A stretch of DNA of 5,254 nucleotides from Deltaproteobacteria bacterium (GTDB lineage: Bacteria > Desulfobacterota > Desulfobacteria > Desulfobacterales > UBA11574): assembly GCA_019313025.1 (NCBI GenBank), contig JAFDCA010000628.1, forward strand, positions 1 to 5,254, in the 5' to 3' direction. Both the position numbers and the translations under genes were made by a program. The number at the start of each line of letters is the position of its first letter. Positions within the stretch are counted from its first letter, which is position 1. Shown here in pieces: positions 5,173 to 5,254 of this stretch. The notes beneath the pieces were generated by a model. That model saw only the letters and a list, made by a program, of their open reading frames with translations, was not told where the DNA came from and searched no databases.

Positions 5173-5254
5173 TTAGGCTGTTAGAATGTTTTCAATCCAG
5201 GCGACAAAAAAAATTGCCTCACGAACATCATAATTCTCCCGCCGCAGCGGGCTA
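5173..5254 (-). CDS. C-terminal end of an unrecognised gene, cut by the window edge
   Basis: The minus strand is open from the window edge to TAA at 5173-5175, giving 26 residues: SPLRRENYDVREAIFFVAW followed by IENILTA. Composition and the 16-nt spacing to the PilZ start make it look like the genuine tail of an upstream operon gene. Too little is visible to name a family. The codons for IFF contain a run of eight T on the coding strand (5213-5206), a possible slippage spot. The GC-rich inverted repeat CCCGC-cgca-GCGGG at 5238-5251 lies within the coding sequence and is probably just codon content. Confidence 0.55.
   Translation of the reverse strand, partial: SPLRRENYDVREAIFFVAWIENILTA

Noticed and set aside
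5206..5213. Run of eight A/T as a terminator
   Set aside because: It lies in the coding tail of the upstream gene; the only pairing around it is AGGC/GCCT, too short, and the T-run falls in the loop rather than after a stem.
1..5254. CRISPR array, tRNA, rRNA or a defence/toxin-antitoxin system
   Set aside because: No regularly spaced direct repeats of CRISPR size, no cloverleaf or rRNA sequence recognised, and no paired small toxin and antitoxin genes.

Overview
The window looks like chromosome of an anaerobic, mesophilic deltaproteobacterium-type organism, probably one of the Desulfobacterales. This is inferred from gene style (spore-photoproduct-lyase-like radical SAM protein, orphan ParB-domain protein, PilZ next to purC), moderate G+C, and intergenic spacers full of short degenerate repeats. 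No 16S or other lineage marker is present, so the assignment is tentative. Every gene supported with confidence is on the minus strand, so biological order runs from high to low coordinates.

Right end (5254 down to 3845): the last 26 codons of an unrecognised protein enter from outside the window. Its stop is 16 nt from a small PilZ-domain protein (probable c-di-GMP sensor). Then, about 46 nt on, comes purC (SAICAR synthase, purine biosynthesis). The three are tightly spaced and probably co-transcribed. A 136-nt spacer follows, carrying two 10-bp-period repeat pairs that face each other.

Middle (3708 to 1759): an orphan ParB-like protein with an N-terminal ParB domain, a KorB/ParB-type HTH and a long C-terminal region, and no ParA partner in view. 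It is followed by a 300-nt spacer with a hairpin-rich 50-codon open frame, and then the strong promoter of a TetR/AcrR-family regulator. A perfect 11-bp palindrome lies inside the -35/-10 spacer of that promoter, a likely autoregulatory operator.

Left part (1600 to 1): a spore photoproduct lyase-like radical SAM protein lies downstream of tetR. It keeps the CxxxCxxC cluster motif but seems to lack the H-atom donor cysteine of true SplB. Just past its stop is a frameshifted, truncated relic of a staphylococcal-nuclease-fold (thermonuclease) gene. Next to that is a small element of about 116-128 bp with nearly perfect 28-bp terminal inverted repeats, which looks like a MITE. A plus-strand frame open from base 1 ends inside this element and may be the altered 3' end of a gene that starts outside the window.

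The left end therefore looks like a decayed, rearranged accessory patch beside ordinary housekeeping genes. I see no complete new multi-gene system. The best leads are the inverted-repeat element, the nuclease relic, the hairpin-rich small ORF and the orphan ParB.
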